A stretch of 27,909 nt of DNA from CAZUCE01 sp964619265 (GCA_964619265.1 CAZUCE010000050.1:1-27909); one strand, 5' to 3'; shown: positions 1-7,749, numbered from the stretch's first letter. Program-made: numbers and translations. Notes: a model not told the origin generated them from the sequence alone.

Positions 1-81
1 GTTCCCACCCAACAACAACCCAAAGCCAACTCCCCCCCAACCTTGCCCCTGCTGAACTAGACCAACCTCTAGGGTCCAGAC

Positions 82-119
82 AATTCCGGCCGCGCACCCT
101 ACGCGGCCGGAATTTTTTT
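82..119 (+). terminator. Intrinsic terminator of an upstream gene outside the window
   Basis: A perfect 13-bp inverted repeat (left arm 82-94, right arm 102-114) encloses a 7-nt loop and runs into seven T residues (113-119). This is the classic Rho-independent layout on the plus strand. No gene ends inside the first 80 bases, so it probably serves a plus-strand gene lying to the left. The opposite strand has no T tract, so it looks one-directional. Confidence 0.85.
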
Positions 120-521
120 ATCTCAGCTTCCGTCCGTTCACATCAATCGCCCGCCCCTCCCATCCACAACTCAACCCTCGTTCGGCGCGCTCCCTGCAAA
201 ACGAATCAGCAAACCAAGCCGCAACTCCACAGACTCCCTAGTTCACAGGAAAGGCACGTCTAGCAGAGCAGCAACAAAGCTCCAGGCCTCGTACCAGCTC
301 CTGCTCACCTTCCCCCGCCAACAGCGCCTCCTCAACCGAGAGTCATCAGGTTTCGCTCAACTATCGTCCTTGGCGGAGTAGCCCTCAGACCCTAGCCACC
401 AGCTCGGAGGCAATCCAACTCCCATGGACCTGCAACCCTGGCTCCGAGTTCCTTGCAGCCCCACTCCCCTCCCCCGCATTGCAAAAGCCTGGCCTACTGG
501 GATGCCTTAAGCTCCTGAGCC
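120..521. other. Intergenic stretch with no recognised gene
   Basis: No convincing reading frame, RNA gene or repeat was recognised between the terminator and the short helicase-like fragment at 522. Stops are frequent in all frames on both strands. By eye it looks less GC-rich and more irregular than the coding regions further right, which fits decayed or accessory DNA, but base composition was not calculated. Confidence 0.5.
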
Positions 522-617
522 ATGCCCTCCCCCAAGCGCGGCCTGCACGAATCCCTGCTCACCCGAGCGCTCGAACGCGAACTCGAAAAACTCCAAAACT
601 GCCTAAAATCTGAGTAG
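522..617 (+). pseudogene. Possible N-terminal fragment of a DUF3427-type helicase
   Basis: An ATG-started 31-codon frame encodes a peptide whose core (KRGLHESLLTRALERELEKL) resembles the opening segment of DEAD/SNF2-type helicases with a C-terminal DUF3427 domain, where GLYExLLTxxLxxxL is typical. The frame stops at 615-617 and nothing recognisable follows, because the 3' end of the minus-strand helicase gene begins at 644. If the resemblance is real, this is the stump of another nucleic-acid-processing gene, left next to a candidate defence operon. The match is short and from memory of the family, so it may be coincidence. Confidence 0.3.
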
Positions 618-643
618 CGAGCAGCTTGTCAGCAGCTAGACAA

Positions 644-3049
644 CTACTGAATCACGGCAACCAACTCCGCCAGAACTTGAAATTCGTCGTCCTCCTTAGT
701 CTCCAGGACGATCGGAGCGAAATGAGACTCCGTGGAGTCGGGCCGCAGCACGACGCGTTTTCGGCTCGTACCGTCTGCCGTCCGTACGACTTCGCTGCCG
801 TAGATCTTGAGAGTGAAACGGCCACCGAGCTCCGGATCAGATAGTTCGCGATGCTGGACAAGGGTTAGGCGCCCTTCTCGGGTTCCTGCCGGGCGAGCTT
901 TGAATAGGCAGTACGAACCGTTGGGGACACGTCGATTCATCGACTCCCCAACGACCTGAGCAACAAATCGATCTGAGCCGCCTCGGAAGTCCTCGGGCAA
1001 TTCGACCCAGACGGGGTCTTCGGCTACCTGCTCGCCGCTGAAGTGACCTGCAGCAACCGCTAGATCGTAAAGAGGAACAGCGTTGGGTCGGCCTTGCGCC
1101 TCCTCTGGACTCAATACGGTTAGAGACAAGTCGCGCAACTCGGCGGAACGTCCTTGCGGCTCCGCCGTGGTCGGTTCAGAAAGCCTGCCGGCGGCGTGAC
1201 GAAACCAAGCATTGGTTTCGGGGTCGACACAGAAGATGTAGCAGCCCTTCATGCCCCTGCTCATGAGGGTCCGGTACGTATTCTTTATGATGGAATCCGC
1301 CTGGCGCTGAGCGGCATCGGGATCTGCCTTCTGCAACTTCTTGAGCCCCTTCACCGAGGCATCTTGTCTCGCCCGGCTGTTCCCATCGGTCACAACGGCT
1401 CCGCCACGCACAATGAAGTCCTCGCCGATGATGACCCCAACATAGTCAAGCTCTAGACCCTGGCAGGTGTGGATGCAGCCGATCTGCTCGACGGAGCCGC
1501 GAGCCAAGATCCACAGGCTTCCGTCCTGGGTGAGATTCCATTGCATCCCGAAGTTGTGTTCGGGGATGTCCACGTCGATCGCGCCAGGGTCCTTCTTGCT
1601 GGCCCAAGGCCAGCAGTAGCCAGCGACCATTCGGGAGCGATTGCGGCCGAGATTGCGCTCGCGAATTAGCTCCCTCAGCTTGTTGGGCGAATCGAGGACT
1701 CGAAAGTCAAAGTCGACACCTTCGAGGTCTTCGTGGGCCGTCTCCTCGATCTGAAGTGCGTTGTCGAGCCAGGCCAGGTAGCTGTCCGAGCCGTTGCAGC
1801 GAAACTGGGAAGCTAGCTTGAGGTGGATGATCTCGGCACCCTCTTCCTTTGCTAGGCGATCGATTTCGGCCTTCGTTCCGATGTCCTTCAGCGTAACCCG
1901 CTGACGATCGTCCACGAAAAAGACCGAACCACGCGCCGATCGGATGATCTCGGAAATCTGGTTGTCTCCTTCATTGCCATAGAAACCGGACTTCTCTGTC
2001 AACCGGTGCGCCTCGTCCACGATGAGGACGTCGTAGGCGTCGGCATCCGTGGACATGAACTTACCGGAGCTCTGGAAGAGGCTCGAGATCCTCGACTTTC
2101 GCATGGATCCTGTCAGCTTGCTCTCGTAGACAGCACGGGGCGCCGCGTTGCGCGTCACGTAGGCTGCATTTAGCTCGGATTTCCCCAACAGCTCTCCGAG
2201 GAGATTGACTGCCACGACCGATTTGCCGGTTCCCGGCCCCCCCTCGACGAGAACGACTTGCTTGCGAGCGCCTTCCCGCTGCGCCCGCCGCATCCGGTCA
2301 AGGCAGGTTTCATAGACCAACTTCTGCTCATCGATCAGGACGAAGGCCTGATTTCCTTCGAGCAGAGATTGCAGGTGATCCGCGAGCTGCTTGGAAGGCC
2401 GTATACGCCCCTTGTCAATGCGGTAGAGAAGCGCCCCGTCGTCGCCGCTTCGCACGTGCTCCTTGATGAAGCTGGTGAGCTTCGTGACATCTTGCCGCAA
2501 GAAGACGGGGACTTTCGAGGTCCAGGCTTCGTAGCGCGGCGCTCGGAGCACCTCCCCTGAAGAGCAGTTGTGCAGATAGGCACAAGGCCGGAGCCCGACC
2601 CGATGGCTGTAGACCTCTTCGTTGAAGTCGCTCAACAAGGAGGCGTAACTCCAGGCCTGGTAGGAGGGGTGGGTGACGTCCTGCATCCCACCGCCTAGCC
2701 CGGTCTTGACCATGTCCGTAAGCGGGCTCTCGGCGACCTCGGACCACTGCTTCAACTCTACGATCACGACCGTGTCGGCCCCGCCAGCGTCCTGCCCTGT
2801 CAAGAGGAAGTCGATGCGCTTGGCGCTGGCCGGGATCCGGTATTCGATTGCCACCCCGGTGGTGTCCGGGATCTCCGGATCTTGAATCGCATTGCGCATG
2901 TACTGGAGCGAGTTCTCCCAGGAGGCTCTTTCGCTCTTGGAGGTTCGCCGCCCTAGCCTCGCCTGAACCGCTGCCTCGACTCGCTCGGCGATCTTGTTCA
3001 GGGCGACGTCGGAGCAAAACCCCGCCTTGTTGTCCGAGTAGACGATCAT
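644..3049 (-). CDS. Nuclease-helicase (DUF2075) protein with C-terminal LexA/S24 self-cleavage domain
   Basis: The 801-residue protein has three visible parts. Residues 1-230 hold a PD-(D/E)XK-like nuclease signature (D80 in RIDFLL, then E98-x-K100 in VVIVELK). Residues 240-620 form a superfamily I ATPase/helicase of the DUF2075 (Schlafen-group) type, with Walker A GGPGTGKS at 270-277, Walker B VLIVDEAH at 341-348 and a late helicase motif HTCQGLELDYVGV at 527-539. Residues 657-801 match LexA/UmuD peptidase S24: an Ala667-Gly668 bond, catalytic Ser703 in VGESM and Lys748 in FTLKIYG. In E. coli LexA the cleaved Gly85 and Ser119 are 34 residues apart; here they are 35 apart. An AGAGG Shine-Dalgarno (3059-3063, minus strand) lies 9 nt before the ATG and overlaps the stop of the pyrophosphohydrolase gene, so the two are translated from one operon. 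The likely role is phage defence or DNA-damage response; this is inference. Confidence 0.85.
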   Translation of the reverse strand: MIVYSDNKAGFCSDVALNKIAERVEAAVQARLGRRTSKSERASWENSLQYMRNAIQDPEIPDTTGVAIEYRIPASAKRIDFLLTGQDAGGADTVVIVELKQWSEVAESPLTDMVKTGLGGGMQDVTHPSYQAWSYASLLSDFNEEVYSHRVGLRPCAYLHNCSSGEVLRAPRYEAWTSKVPVFLRQDVTKLTSFIKEHVRSGDDGALLYRIDKGRIRPSKQLADHLQSLLEGNQAFVLIDEQKLVYETCLDRMRRAQREGARKQVVLVEGGPGTGKSVVAVNLLGELLGKSELNAAYVTRNAAPRAVYESKLTGSMRKSRISSLFQSSGKFMSTDADAYDVLIVDEAHRLTEKSGFYGNEGDNQISEIIRSARGSVFFVDDRQRVTLKDIGTKAEIDRLAKEEGAEIIHLKLASQFRCNGSDSYLAWLDNALQIEETAHEDLEGVDFDFRVLDSPNKLRELIRERNLGRNRSRMVAGYCWPWASKKDPGAIDVDIPEHNFGMQWNLTQDGSLWILARGSVEQIGCIHTCQGLELDYVGVIIGEDFIVRGGAVVTDGNSRARQDASVKGLKKLQKADPDAAQRQADSIIKNTYRTLMSRGMKGCYIFCVDPETNAWFRHAAGRLSEPTTAEPQGRSAELRDLSLTVLSPEEAQGRPNAVPLYDLAVAAGHFSGEQVAEDPVWVELPEDFRGGSDRFVAQVVGESMNRRVPNGSYCLFKARPAGTREGRLTLVQHRELSDPELGGRFTLKIYGSEVVRTADGTSRKRVVLRPDSTESHFAPIVLETKEDDEFQVLAELVAVIQ

Positions 3050-3061
3050 GATCGCGAACCT

Positions 3062-3412
3062 CTACTCGTACTCGCTGTACTTCTTGGCGCTCCCGCGGTC
3101 AGAATCCGCCGGGTACTTGGTCCGGTTGAGGTCGAGCTTTGCGGTGCAAGCCGCCAAGAGATCGACACCCAATCGGTCTGCCAACCTCACCAGGTAGATC
3201 TGAACGTCGGCTATCTCCTCCTCAGCCTTCTTCAGCTGAGATTCCCTGAGATCTCCGGATTCAGCCTCCGTCAACCACTGGAACACCTCAAGCAACTCCC
3301 CGGCTTCACCCGCTAGGGCCATGGCGAGGTTCTTCGGGGAATGAAACTGCTCCCAGTCCCGCTCTCTTGCGAATTGCCGCAGTTCAAGCTTCAGAGAATC
3401 TAGATCGGTCAT
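3062..3412 (-). CDS. MazG/RS21-C6-like nucleotide pyrophosphohydrolase
   Basis: This 116-residue all-alpha protein belongs to the MazG-like/dCTP pyrophosphatase superfamily, which hydrolyses (d)NTPs to (d)NMPs and pyrophosphate using Mg2+. The metal-binding glutamates are visible: GEAGELLEVFQW at 35-46, with an ExxE pair, and EEEIADV at 64-70 (ExxD), the usual spacing for the two helices. The end, GSAKKYSEYE, is typical of RS21-C6 homologues. The ATG at 3412 was chosen because the family starts here; the open frame continues upstream to 3820 only as low-quality translation across the divergent gene. It is the first gene of an operon with the nuclease-helicase-S24 gene, 12 nt away. The pairing suggests nucleotide-pool control or cleanup linked to that effector. 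Confidence 0.88.
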   Translation of the reverse strand: MTDLDSLKLELRQFARERDWEQFHSPKNLAMALAGEAGELLEVFQWLTEAESGDLRESQLKKAEEEIADVQIYLVRLADRLGVDLLAACTAKLDLNRTKYPADSDRGSAKKYSEYE

Positions 3413-3439
3413 GGTCGTGTGCCAGCGGCGCGCAAGTGC

Positions 3440-3451
3440 TCCTGCGCAGGA
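3440..3451. promoter_or_regulatory. 12-bp palindrome upstream of the pyrophosphohydrolase-helicase operon
   Basis: A perfect 12-bp dyad (TCCTGCGCAGGA) lies 28 bases upstream of the operon's first start codon, in the 184-bp divergent gap. The position suits an operator or the early leader. It does not match the E. coli or Bacillus LexA boxes. About seven perfect 12-bp palindromes are expected by chance in a window of this size, so only the location gives it weight. Confidence 0.2.
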
Positions 3452-3596
3452 ACGGAGTAGCCTACCCTCGGCAGAAACCAGGCCCAATCGCGCCCGATCC
3501 GCACCCTGGGCTGAGCGCCCCCACTCTTGCCCATTTTCCACGGGCATGCCCAGCTCGGTAGGGTTGCACTTTCCGTCTCTCGCCACCGGTGTTTCC

Positions 3597-4318
3597 ATGA
3601 CTCGTCGAAACGGTCTCCTTCTCGCCCTGGTCATCGCGGGGGCTTTGGGTTGGGTCGTGGTCCGGACCGGGGCCGCCGAGCGGCGTTCGCTCGTTCCGGA
3701 GGTGGATTCGGCGCCCGTGTTACGTCCGGGGGATGCGCTTGCGGCGGCCCAGGAGCTTCCACCGGGGGAGAGGTCTTCGATCGCACCGGAAGCTGTTGAA
3801 GTCTCGGCCGAAGCCAGCACGACGTCCGACCCGTCTGGGATTGATCCAAGGTGCGAGTCTATGGCCGTATCATCGACGCACAGAGTGGCCTTCCGCTCAA
3901 GGAGGTGCGGATTCGGTTGCGCGGAAGGCGTGAGAAGCTCTCCGATCTGCTTGAGCTCGGGGACCTTTTCACGGGCCCGGACAGCCGGTACGAGTTCAAC
4001 CTCACGGCGCCGTTTGCCAGTTTCATCCTGGGTACTCGCCGGGCGGGTTACGTCGACTCGGGAGATCTACTATTCGTTCAGGAATCGTCCGAGGTGGAAT
4101 GGAACGGAGAGTTGGATGCGGGGCTTGTGGTCCAGCTCTTTGCCTTCGATCCGATCGACGGGCGGCCGGTTCCGGGTGCGGTTGTCCGCGGGGATGTGCT
4201 GCCCGCGAACGGGGCGATTCCGGGACCGATTCTCGAGGCGGTGCTACAGCGCGCGGAGTAACTGGGTGCGACGTTGGCGGGGAGTCACGCACCTTGTTTT
4301 TCTAAGGCAATCAGCTAG
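3597..4318 (+). pseudogene. Frameshifted, truncated secreted protein with carboxypeptidase regulatory-like domain
   Basis: The ATG at 3597 opens a membrane-exported N-terminus (MTRRNGLLLALVIAGALGW hydrophobic segment) followed by a Pro/Glu/Ser-rich linker. Coding character then jumps to another frame near 3842-3850, where a segment starting VRVYGRIIDAQSGLPLKEV resembles a carboxypeptidase regulatory-like (CarboxypepD_reg-like) beta-sandwich. The new frame has a TGA at 3842, so the switch must lie between it and 3850. It then stops at a TAA (4259-4261), although plausible coding (LGATLAGSHAP) continues past the stop to 4318. Relatives in this kind of genome are usually several hundred residues longer, so the C-terminal part is missing. 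No classical slippery heptamer is present, which argues for mutation or sequencing error rather than programmed frameshifting. Confidence 0.65.
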
Positions 4319-5062
4319 AGCCAGGTACCCCCGCTCTCGCCCCGTTTCTACGGAGTGGATCTGTAGAGAAGCCTGGTTCGCTCCGGGCGTGTGCTCTGCA
4401 TCATCGGATCCGTCTGCTATCGGCGAGGATATCCGTGCAGGCCTTGTGGGCATCCAGTTAGGAGGCCAACTCATGCTCGGTCAGCTCGCTTGAGGACAGA
4501 CCAGCTCGCCCGCAAAGCAACCCGGCCAACGCGACGGGGTTACGGCTTCACTGTGCACCAGCTCGTTGAGGAACTACAACACGGTGCGTGACTACCATGA
4601 GGAAGTCTTCTCCACTATGCGTCTTGGCGCAAAGACCAGATAGGTGAGACCCTGCTCTGCAAGCTCCCCATCGCACTCATGAGGGCCTTACTTGGCCGTG
4701 CGGGTTGGGCTGAACGCTGCTGGCGTCGACCCTCAAGTACGCTTACGGCGTCGGCTCGATCCGGTTGTGGCGCCCGAACGAATCCAATTTACCCCAATCC
4801 AATCCGGCTCCCGTAGGCTCCGCCGGCGAGGTGTCGACATCACTCTAGGAGCGCCCGGAATCCGATATTGCAGAGGGCTTGCTTTGATTTATTGCGAATC
4901 CAAGGTGAGCGCCTGGGGTAGGGAGGCTCAAACCGCAATGTGGAAAACCCTCCCACGCCGGGACTGGGGTGGCGCAGAAGAGGGTGAAGGGCGAGCAAAA
5001 GGCGGATCGAGGCGTTCGGCTGACGGGGATCGGCTGAACTGCCCTACCATGTCAGGGCTTTG
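4319..5062. other. Non-coding stretch, probably decayed DNA
   Basis: About 740 bases without a convincing gene. Open frames on both strands are short, Arg/Pro-rich or broken, and show no family resemblance. No tRNA, inverted terminal repeat or complete transposase was recognised. It separates the decayed secreted gene from the di-heme peroxidase gene and may hold what is left of deleted genes, together with the promoter for the gene at 5063. Confidence 0.5.
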
Positions 5063-7096
5063 ATGTTCTCTTTTCTATCTCGACGAATTCAGGCACCCAT
5101 GAATATCCCGAAGGCTCTGGCAGTCATATTCGCCCTCCCGCTTGCGCTTGTGTTTGGATTAGGTTTCGGCAACCGAGAGCACCTTGCGCCCGAGGACTCT
5201 TCCAGATTCAATTCGAGGCGCAACTCGGCCGCATCGGGAGACCCACAGTCGGTGGAACATCGCTATGAACGATGGAAAGAGGAGTACGACCAAGCAGGCG
5301 GCTATCGAAGCGTTGTGATCGGCTTGGGCTGGTCCAAGGGACTATCCAAGCAGTTTACGAAAGCGGCCGGACGAGCCGAGTTCAATGGCTTCACCGGAGT
5401 CATCAACGTCGCGATCGACAACCTCCCCACGGAGGCCGAATACAACGTGTGGCTGGTCGACAACCAATCAGGTCCTGGCCGAAGCCTCTGGCCCGAACCG
5501 GGTGATCGCTTGTTCGACTTGGGCACGCTTGAAAACGCGAACGAAGTTGCCTGGCTCCGAGCCGATCTAGGCCCTACCGCCCTGGAAGACTTCGAATTGA
5601 ATCTGATCGTGGTAGCGGAGGCCGGGATGGACCCTTCCGCTGGCGGCTTGCTATATGGCATGCCAACTCTCTTTCAGGATCGTTACATGGCAGAGGGCAA
5701 GCAAGCGATCGGGCCCTTGGCGCACCCCGGGCTTCAGGCCATCGCACTCCCCCGAAGGGGAGCGCCCTCTCCAGCTCTCAAGCCGTTCTCTGAACTCATC
5801 GAGCTCGGCGAAAAACTCTTCGTCAACGAGGAGTTTGAAGGAAACGGCCGTGCCTGCGCGACTTGTCACCCCGCTTCCAACAACTTCACGCTCGACCAGC
5901 ACTTCATCGCGTGCTTGCCCGACGAGGATCCCCTGTTTGTCGCCGAGAATATCCCCGCGCTCGCAACTCTCGAGCGCCCGGAGTTGATGCGCAAAGCCGC
6001 CTTAATTCTCGAGAACACCAATGGTTTCGGAGACCTCGAAAACGACTTTCAGATGCGGGGCGTCCAACACACGCTAGGGCTTTCCCAGTCGATCACCCCA
6101 GCGATCTTCGACGATGGATCAACGACTCCTCCGGACCAAAGACTAGGCTGGTCGGGTGATGGGGCCCCGGTTGGCCCAGTTCGCGATAGCGGATTCGTCG
6201 GCGCTGGCACACTCAAGCACTTCACGGTAGGCGCGATTGTCCAGCACCTGCCCAGAACTCTGGCTCGTCGCTTTCATCCCAAGCCATCCGCGAAGCCTGA
6301 CTTCCGCCTCCCGACGGATCTGGAACTCGTGGCTCTGGAGGCCTTCCAGCTCTCGTTGGGCCGACAAGAAGAGCTAGTACTTTCCTCCCTGAGCTTCGCC
6401 AATCCAGTTGCAGAGCGAGGCCGTCTCCTGTTTTCGGAGTCGCAGTGCATTCGCTGTCACGAAGGAGCCGGTGCAAATGCGGATGTCGGGACGGGGAACC
6501 CCATCTTCGATATCGGAGTCGACCTTCTGCCCGATGCGATTGGAGTGCTTGTCGATCCAGAAAACATTTTGGAAGACGATGGCTTCGGGAGCCCCGGCCA
6601 AGGGCGATTCAATGTCCAATCTCTCATCGAAGCTGCCGATACAGGGCCATTCTTCCACAACAACGCGCTCAACACGGTGGAGACTGCGGTGTCGTTCTAC
6701 AACACAACGGCCTTCAATCATTCCCAGGGCGCGACGTTCCTCGGGGATGAAATTGACCTGCAGGCCACCGAGGTGATCGCCGTGGCAGCGTTCCTGCGCA
6801 CCATCAACGTTCAACAGAATATCCATGAAGCCGTTGATTTCATTCAAAGGGCTTCGGCGACGATCGATCCAGATCGCAGGTCTGCCCTCTTTCGGCGTGC
6901 GGCAGATGAAGTGCAGGACGCAGCCGAAGTCCTCGAAGAGGGTCAGCTTGATCTGGAAGTTGCGAAGTTGTTGAGGACTGTCCTCGAGTGGCTAAATGCC
7001 CTGAGCGACGACGACAATCTAATTTCGCCAGCCGCTTCCCTAGAATTCCAGGCCCTCAATGAGTTGAAAGGAATCCTCGACCAAATTGTCAACTGA
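5063..7096 (+). CDS. Secreted di-heme cytochrome c peroxidase-like (MauG/CcpA family) protein
   Basis: The 677-residue protein begins with a signal peptide or anchor (hydrophobic stretch ALAVIFALPLALVFGLGFG, about residues 18-36). It then has an N-terminal domain of roughly 200 residues (around VINVAIDNLPTEAEYNVWLV) that I do not recognise. The di-heme cytochrome c peroxidase core follows, with two CxxCH heme sites: CATCH at 265-269 and CIRCH at 462-466. The segment GPFFHNNALNTVETAVSFYN at about 530-550 is characteristic of the second heme domain in this family. Such proteins act outside the cytoplasmic membrane, reducing peroxide or oxidising other substrates. A helical C-terminal extension of about 90 residues follows. 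The ATG at 5063 has AGGG five bases upstream; ATG at 5099 is an alternative start. It appears to be a single-gene unit. Confidence 0.85.
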   Translation: MFSFLSRRIQAPMNIPKALAVIFALPLALVFGLGFGNREHLAPEDSSRFNSRRNSAASGDPQSVEHRYERWKEEYDQAGGYRSVVIGLGWSKGLSKQFTKAAGRAEFNGFTGVINVAIDNLPTEAEYNVWLVDNQSGPGRSLWPEPGDRLFDLGTLENANEVAWLRADLGPTALEDFELNLIVVAEAGMDPSAGGLLYGMPTLFQDRYMAEGKQAIGPLAHPGLQAIALPRRGAPSPALKPFSELIELGEKLFVNEEFEGNGRACATCHPASNNFTLDQHFIACLPDEDPLFVAENIPALATLERPELMRKAALILENTNGFGDLENDFQMRGVQHTLGLSQSITPAIFDDGSTTPPDQRLGWSGDGAPVGPVRDSGFVGAGTLKHFTVGAIVQHLPRTLARRFHPKPSAKPDFRLPTDLELVALEAFQLSLGRQEELVLSSLSFANPVAERGRLLFSESQCIRCHEGAGANADVGTGNPIFDIGVDLLPDAIGVLVDPENILEDDGFGSPGQGRFNVQSLIEAADTGPFFHNNALNTVETAVSFYNTTAFNHSQGATFLGDEIDLQATEVIAVAAFLRTINVQQNIHEAVDFIQRASATIDPDRRSALFRRAADEVQDAAEVLEEGQLDLEVAKLLRTVLEWLNALSDDDNLISPAASLEFQALNELKGILDQIVN

Positions 7097-7119
7097 CGAG
7101 CTACGGGGCCGCAAACCCT

Positions 7120-7151
7120 GTTGTTGCCCAACGACGTTGTTGCCGAACGAC
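7120..7151 (+). repeat. Two tandem 16-bp units
   Basis: Two adjacent copies of GTTGTTGCC(C/G)AACGAC (7120-7135 and 7136-7151) differ at one base. They lie just after the cytochrome gene. With only two copies this is minor, and it could be a slippage duplication. Confidence 0.6.
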
Positions 7152-7207
7152 AAACTAGAGCCAGTCATCACTCGCTCGTGACCCGCTCCATCCAGCCTGG
7201 TGACCTA

Positions 7208-7228
7208 GGGCAGATCGACGATCTGCCC
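7208..7228. promoter_or_regulatory. 21-bp perfect dyad (10-bp arms), terminator or operator
   Basis: The arms at 7208-7217 and 7219-7228 are perfectly complementary around a single central A. As RNA this could fold with an 8-bp stem and a 5-nt loop. It sits between the plus-strand cytochrome gene and the 3' end of the decayed BlaI-like gene on the other strand, which suits a bidirectional terminator. There is no T tract on either side, so a protein-binding operator is also possible. Arms this long are unlikely by chance at this window size. Confidence 0.5.
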
Positions 7229-7289
7229 GCGAGCTACGCTCGTCGAGTCAGCATGCAACCCACTTGCTCCCCATCGCTGCAAGTGGTTT

Positions 7290-7525
7290 GGGCCCTCGAC
7301 GGCCTTGCGATCAATGGCCGAGTCAAAGAACAAAATTGGCGGTGACCTGTCGCGCTCGACCAGGTCCTCAACCACCAGACCTTTGTCCACCAGACGCATG
7401 AGCAGCCGCTGGACCGTGCGATGCTGGGCGTTCCGAGGGCCTGGGTAGAGCTGCTCGCGAAGGGATCGCGCGGCTGCCCGGAGCAGCTTCGTGATGGCCA
7501 GCTCAGCGGTCGTTGGGGGAGGGAC
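7290..7525 (-). pseudogene. Remnant of a BlaI/MecI-type winged-helix repressor
   Basis: On the minus strand the translation reads PPPTTAELAITKLL, a short gap, then REQLYPGPRNAQHRTVQRLL and MRLVDKGLV. This follows the BlaI/MecI/CopY winged-helix layout (start helix with xTxAELxIxxxL, recognition helix with RTVQRLLxRLxDKGLV), and LFFDSAIDR fits the wing and dimer linker. About four residues appear to be missing from helix 2. No start codon or upstream region looks right, and the C-terminal dimerisation part is not recognisable after 7290. Intact family members are about 120 residues. They usually repress a BlaR1/M56 peptidase partner, which is not seen here. I read it as a decayed gene. Confidence 0.5.
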
Positions 7526-7749
7526 AGCCCTTGGAAAGGAGAATTGCCCGGTACGCCAAGCTGTCGTACCCAAAGAACGGGGCAGAGCCGAGGGGCCCTC
7601 CGTCGGCTGCAGAAGCGAGAAAGAGCCGGTCGGGACCGGTCTGCGCACAAAAAAAAACCAATCTGGTCGCAACGCCTCGCGGGTGGAGAGGATGGCTGCA
7701 GCGCGTTTGCCCCTTTTTTCCTCTACGCGTCTCCCCACCGACCTTGCCG

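Noticed and set aside
3413..3820. Long N-terminal extension of the pyrophosphohydrolase frame
   Set aside because: The extra residues are Arg/Ser/Pro-rich, overlap the divergent secreted gene, and precede a start that matches the family N-terminus at 3412.
3411..4493. Continuous plus-strand frame over the decayed secreted gene
   Set aside because: Only the 3597-3845 part has coding character in this frame; the remainder is a shadow of the shifted frame and of non-coding DNA.
4481..4680. Short frames with transposase-like fragments (TVHQLVEEL, NTVRDYHEEV)
   Set aside because: The matches are too short, lie in different frames and have no recognisable element ends.
4315..7164. Identical 10-mers (CTAGAGCCAG) at 4315-4324 and 7155-7164 flanking the cytochrome gene, as possible target-site duplication
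   Set aside because: There is no transposase, integrase or terminal inverted repeat inside, and one 10-mer match between two gaps can occur by chance.
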